Shown in pieces: positions 12,100 to 14,095 of a DNA stretch of 14,095 nucleotides. Under the pieces are notes generated by a model. The model made no database searches and was not told where the DNA came from. It was given only the letters and a program-made list of their open reading frames with translations. The stretch spans positions 56,298-70,392 of the forward strand of contig NZ_MOMC01000009.1 in assembly GCF_001983105.1 (NCBI RefSeq), read 5' to 3'. Position 1 is the first letter of the stretch, and each line of letters begins with the position of its first letter. Source of the DNA: Pseudofrankia asymbiotica (GTDB lineage: Bacteria; Actinomycetota; Actinomycetes; Frankiales; Frankiaceae). Position numbers and translations under genes: made by a program.

Positions 12100-13166
12100 G
12101 TTCCGCCGGCGGCGTCGGGGAGCGCGGCTCACGGGCCGCGCGCTCCCGGGTACCGCGACGCACGATCCTGCCCGGGCGGACGCCGCCCGGGCAGGGGCGG
12201 GCCGGGCAGGATCAGGCCCGGCAGGACCAGGCCGAGGCCCCCGCGCGCCGACGCCGGTCTGGTCGGCCGGGGCGGCGGGGGCCTGTCCGCCGGGGGCTCG
12301 GCGACGGCCTGGTCGGCTGGGCGATGATCTCGCCGAGCGTGCTGCTGATCGGCCTGTTCGGGCTGGTCCCGGTCGTCTGGTCGTTCGTGCTGTCGTTCCA
12401 GCACAACGACCTGCAGACGCCGGCGACGTCGGCCGGCTTCGCCAACTACCGCGACCTGGTCCACGACGAGGTGTTCCTCGCGGCTGTCCGCCGCACCCTC
12501 CTCTACACCGCGGTCTTCGTGCCGGTGACCCTGCTGCTCTCCCTGTTGGCCGCGGCCGCGCTGAACCGGCGGATCCGCGGGATGTCGGTCTACCGGTTGG
12601 CGTTCTTCATTCCCGTCGTCACGTCGACGGTGGCCACCGGGGTCGTCTTCACCTGGCTCCTGGACCCGGCGTACGGGCTCGTCAACACCGTGCTGGCGAA
12701 GGCGGGGCTGCCGACGTCGGGATTCTTCGCCTCGCCGCACGCCGCGCTGTTCTCCGTCGTCGCGATGACCGTCTGGGGCTGGGTCGGCTTCGGCACCCTG
12801 ATCTACCTCGCCGGCCTCCAGGGCGTCCCGGGTGACGTCATCGAGGCCGCCCAGATCGACGGCTGCTCGAAGGCCGGCGCGTTCTGGCGTATCCAGGTGC
12901 CCTTGCTGAAGCCGGTCACCGGGTTTCTCACGGTCTGGCTCACGATCAACGCCCTGCAGCTGTTCGACGAGGTCTACGTGACGACCAGGGGCGGGCCGCT
13001 GAACGCGACGAACGTCGTCGTCTACTACCTCTACAAGCAGGCCTTCGAGCTCTTCCACGCGGGCTACGCCGCCGCGATGGCCACGGTGCTGTTCCTGATC
13101 ATCGCGCTGGTCACCTGGGCGCAGACCCGGCTCGCCCGGGACGCCTCGACGGGGGGCCGGTCATGA
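12096..13166 (+). CDS. Sugar ABC transporter permease (MalF/UgpA type) with long basic N-terminus
   Basis: The 356-residue inner-membrane permease has six likely membrane segments: about 74-100, 135-157, 166-188, 216-241, 272-291 and 323-344. The cytoplasmic EAA loop that docks on the ATPase reads EAAQIDGCSKAGAFWRIQVPLLKP (250-273), with the conserved EAA...G spacing. The GTG start overlaps the binding-protein stop by four bases. The first 70 residues are unusual: rich in Arg, Gly, Pro and Gln, including GQDQARQDQA coded by a 15-base imperfect repeat, where relatives usually have a short cytoplasmic leader. An internal start cannot be excluded, since the first segment begins only at about residue 74, but no better ribosome site is evident. 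It should pair with the next gene product and the MalK-like ATPase. Confidence 0.92.
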   Translation: MSSAGGVGERGSRAARSRVPRRTILPGRTPPGQGRAGQDQARQDQAEAPARRRRSGRPGRRGPVRRGLGDGLVGWAMISPSVLLIGLFGLVPVVWSFVLSFQHNDLQTPATSAGFANYRDLVHDEVFLAAVRRTLLYTAVFVPVTLLLSLLAAAALNRRIRGMSVYRLAFFIPVVTSTVATGVVFTWLLDPAYGLVNTVLAKAGLPTSGFFASPHAALFSVVAMTVWGWVGFGTLIYLAGLQGVPGDVIEAAQIDGCSKAGAFWRIQVPLLKPVTGFLTVWLTINALQLFDEVYVTTRGGPLNATNVVVYYLYKQAFELFHAGYAAAMATVLFLIIALVTWAQTRLARDASTGGRS

Positions 13167-14086
13167 CGGAGCCGGCCTCGACGGCGCTGGACCTGTCGGG
13201 GGCGGCCGAATCGGGGCCGGCCACGACGGTCGCCGAGCTGCCGGGGCGGCGCTGGTGGCGCCACCGGCCGCGGCGGTGGCGGCGGCGGCCTTCGGGCTGG
13301 CATCTCGTGCTCATCCCCGCGTCGCTGCTGATGGTCGTGCCGCTGCTGTTCATGCTCGGAACGTCGCTCTCGACGCGGGAGGAGACCCGCCGGTTCCCGC
13401 CGGGCGTGCCGGGCGCGCTGCACTGGAGCAACTTCTCGCAGGCCTGGACCGAGTCGCCGTTCGGCCGCTGGCTGCTCAACAGCGCGATCGTCTCGGTCAC
13501 CTGTGTGGTGACGAACCTGGTGCTGTGCAGCCTCGCCGGCTACGCGTTCGCCCGGCTTCGCTTCCCGGGCAGCCGGCTGGCTTTCGGCGCGATCCTCGCG
13601 ACGCTGATGGTCCCGTTCCAGGTCCTGATGATCCCGACGCTGCTCATCATCAAGTACCTGGGGATCGTCAACTCGCTGCCGGCGCTCATCGTCCCGAACC
13701 TGGTGACGCCCTTCGGCATCTACTTGCTGCGCCAGTTCTTCCTGACGTTGCCGGTCGAGCTGGAAGAAGCGGCGCTCATCGACGGCGCGAGTCGTTTCCG
13801 GATCCTGCGCAGTGTGCTGTTGCCCCTGATGGGTCCGCCGCTGAGCACCGTGGGCGTCCTGACCTTCCTGACGGTCTGGAACGAGTTCCTGTGGCCGCTC
13901 GTCGTCACCTCCTCATCCGACGTGATGACCGTGCAGATCGGTCTCGCGACCTTCCAGAGCGCCCATTTCACGGACTGGCCGGTGCTCATGGCCGCGACGC
14001 TGATGAGCCAGATCCCGGTGATGCTGCTCTTCCTCGCCGGCCAGCGCTACTTCGTCAGCTCGATCGCGAACACGGGAATCAAGTGA
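13163..14086 (+). CDS. Sugar ABC transporter permease (MalG/UgpE type)
   Basis: The 307-residue second permease has likely membrane segments at about 47-67, 104-128, 138-158, 160-181, 226-245 and 272-293. The EAA loop EEAALIDGASRFRILRSVLLPLMGP (201-225) is a close match to the family, including the ID-G spacing. The C-terminus RYFVSSIANTGIK is the typical MalG-type ending, so the gene is complete. The ATG overlaps the stop of the first permease by four bases (ATGA), implying coupled translation. Residues 29-42 (RRWWRHRPRRWRRR) are a strongly basic segment just before the first membrane helix, in line with cytoplasmic placement of the N-terminus. No gene follows within the last nine bases of the window. 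Confidence 0.94.
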   Translation: MTEPASTALDLSGAAESGPATTVAELPGRRWWRHRPRRWRRRPSGWHLVLIPASLLMVVPLLFMLGTSLSTREETRRFPPGVPGALHWSNFSQAWTESPFGRWLLNSAIVSVTCVVTNLVLCSLAGYAFARLRFPGSRLAFGAILATLMVPFQVLMIPTLLIIKYLGIVNSLPALIVPNLVTPFGIYLLRQFFLTLPVELEEAALIDGASRFRILRSVLLPLMGPPLSTVGVLTFLTVWNEFLWPLVVTSSSDVMTVQIGLATFQSAHFTDWPVLMAATLMSQIPVMLLFLAGQRYFVSSIANTGIK

Positions 14087-14095
14087 CCGGCGCCG

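Noticed and set aside
10711..12132. 473-codon open frame on the minus strand opposite the binding-protein gene
   Set aside because: Same shadow-frame composition; the plus strand has an intact lipoprotein signal, domain motifs and ribosome site.

Overview
The window is very GC-rich, with dense coding, GTG starts, G/C-ending codons and long antisense open frames. It looks like chromosome from a high-GC actinomycete. A Frankia-like or related soil actinobacterium is my guess, but no rRNA or other phylogenetic marker is present to prove it. I see no transposase, integrase, tRNA, rRNA or CRISPR array.

Left part (1-3275), ordinary mixed genes: the N-terminal 125 residues of a beta-carbonic anhydrase (minus strand, cut by the window edge); a SnoaL/NTF2-like small protein divergent from a LysR-type regulator, with a clear palindromic operator between them; and a divergent TesB-like acyl-CoA thioesterase. 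A 319-base gene-free gap (2957-3275) follows, carrying an 18-bp perfect inverted repeat.

Right part (3276-14086), a carbohydrate-use locus in three blocks. (a) A five-gene minus-strand operon reads, in order of transcription, PfkB/ribokinase-like kinase, SIS-domain sugar-phosphate isomerase, 1-phosphofructokinase/tagatose-6-phosphate kinase-like enzyme, class II aldolase (GatY/KbaY type) and a MalK/UgpC-type ABC ATPase. Each gene overlaps the next by 1-4 bases. (b) Between the operons lie a divergently transcribed GH4 NAD/Mn-dependent glycosidase and a DeoR-family regulator facing it. (c) A plus-strand operon encodes a sugar-binding lipoprotein and two permeases, again joined by 4-base overlaps.

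The parts fit a single model: the ABC transporter imports a glycoside, the GH4 enzyme cleaves it in the cytoplasm, one kinase and the SIS isomerase make a ketose 6-phosphate, the second kinase makes a ketose 1,6-bisphosphate, and the aldolase splits it to trioses. DeoR probably senses a phosphorylated intermediate and controls the locus through palindromes at 8406-8419 and 10641-10700. The substrate cannot be read from the sequence; galactose- or galactosamine-type sugars are the most natural guess.

The most unusual feature is a set of in-frame 9- and 18-base tandem repeats confined to the four consecutive enzyme genes of the minus operon. They expand loops or C-terminal tails.
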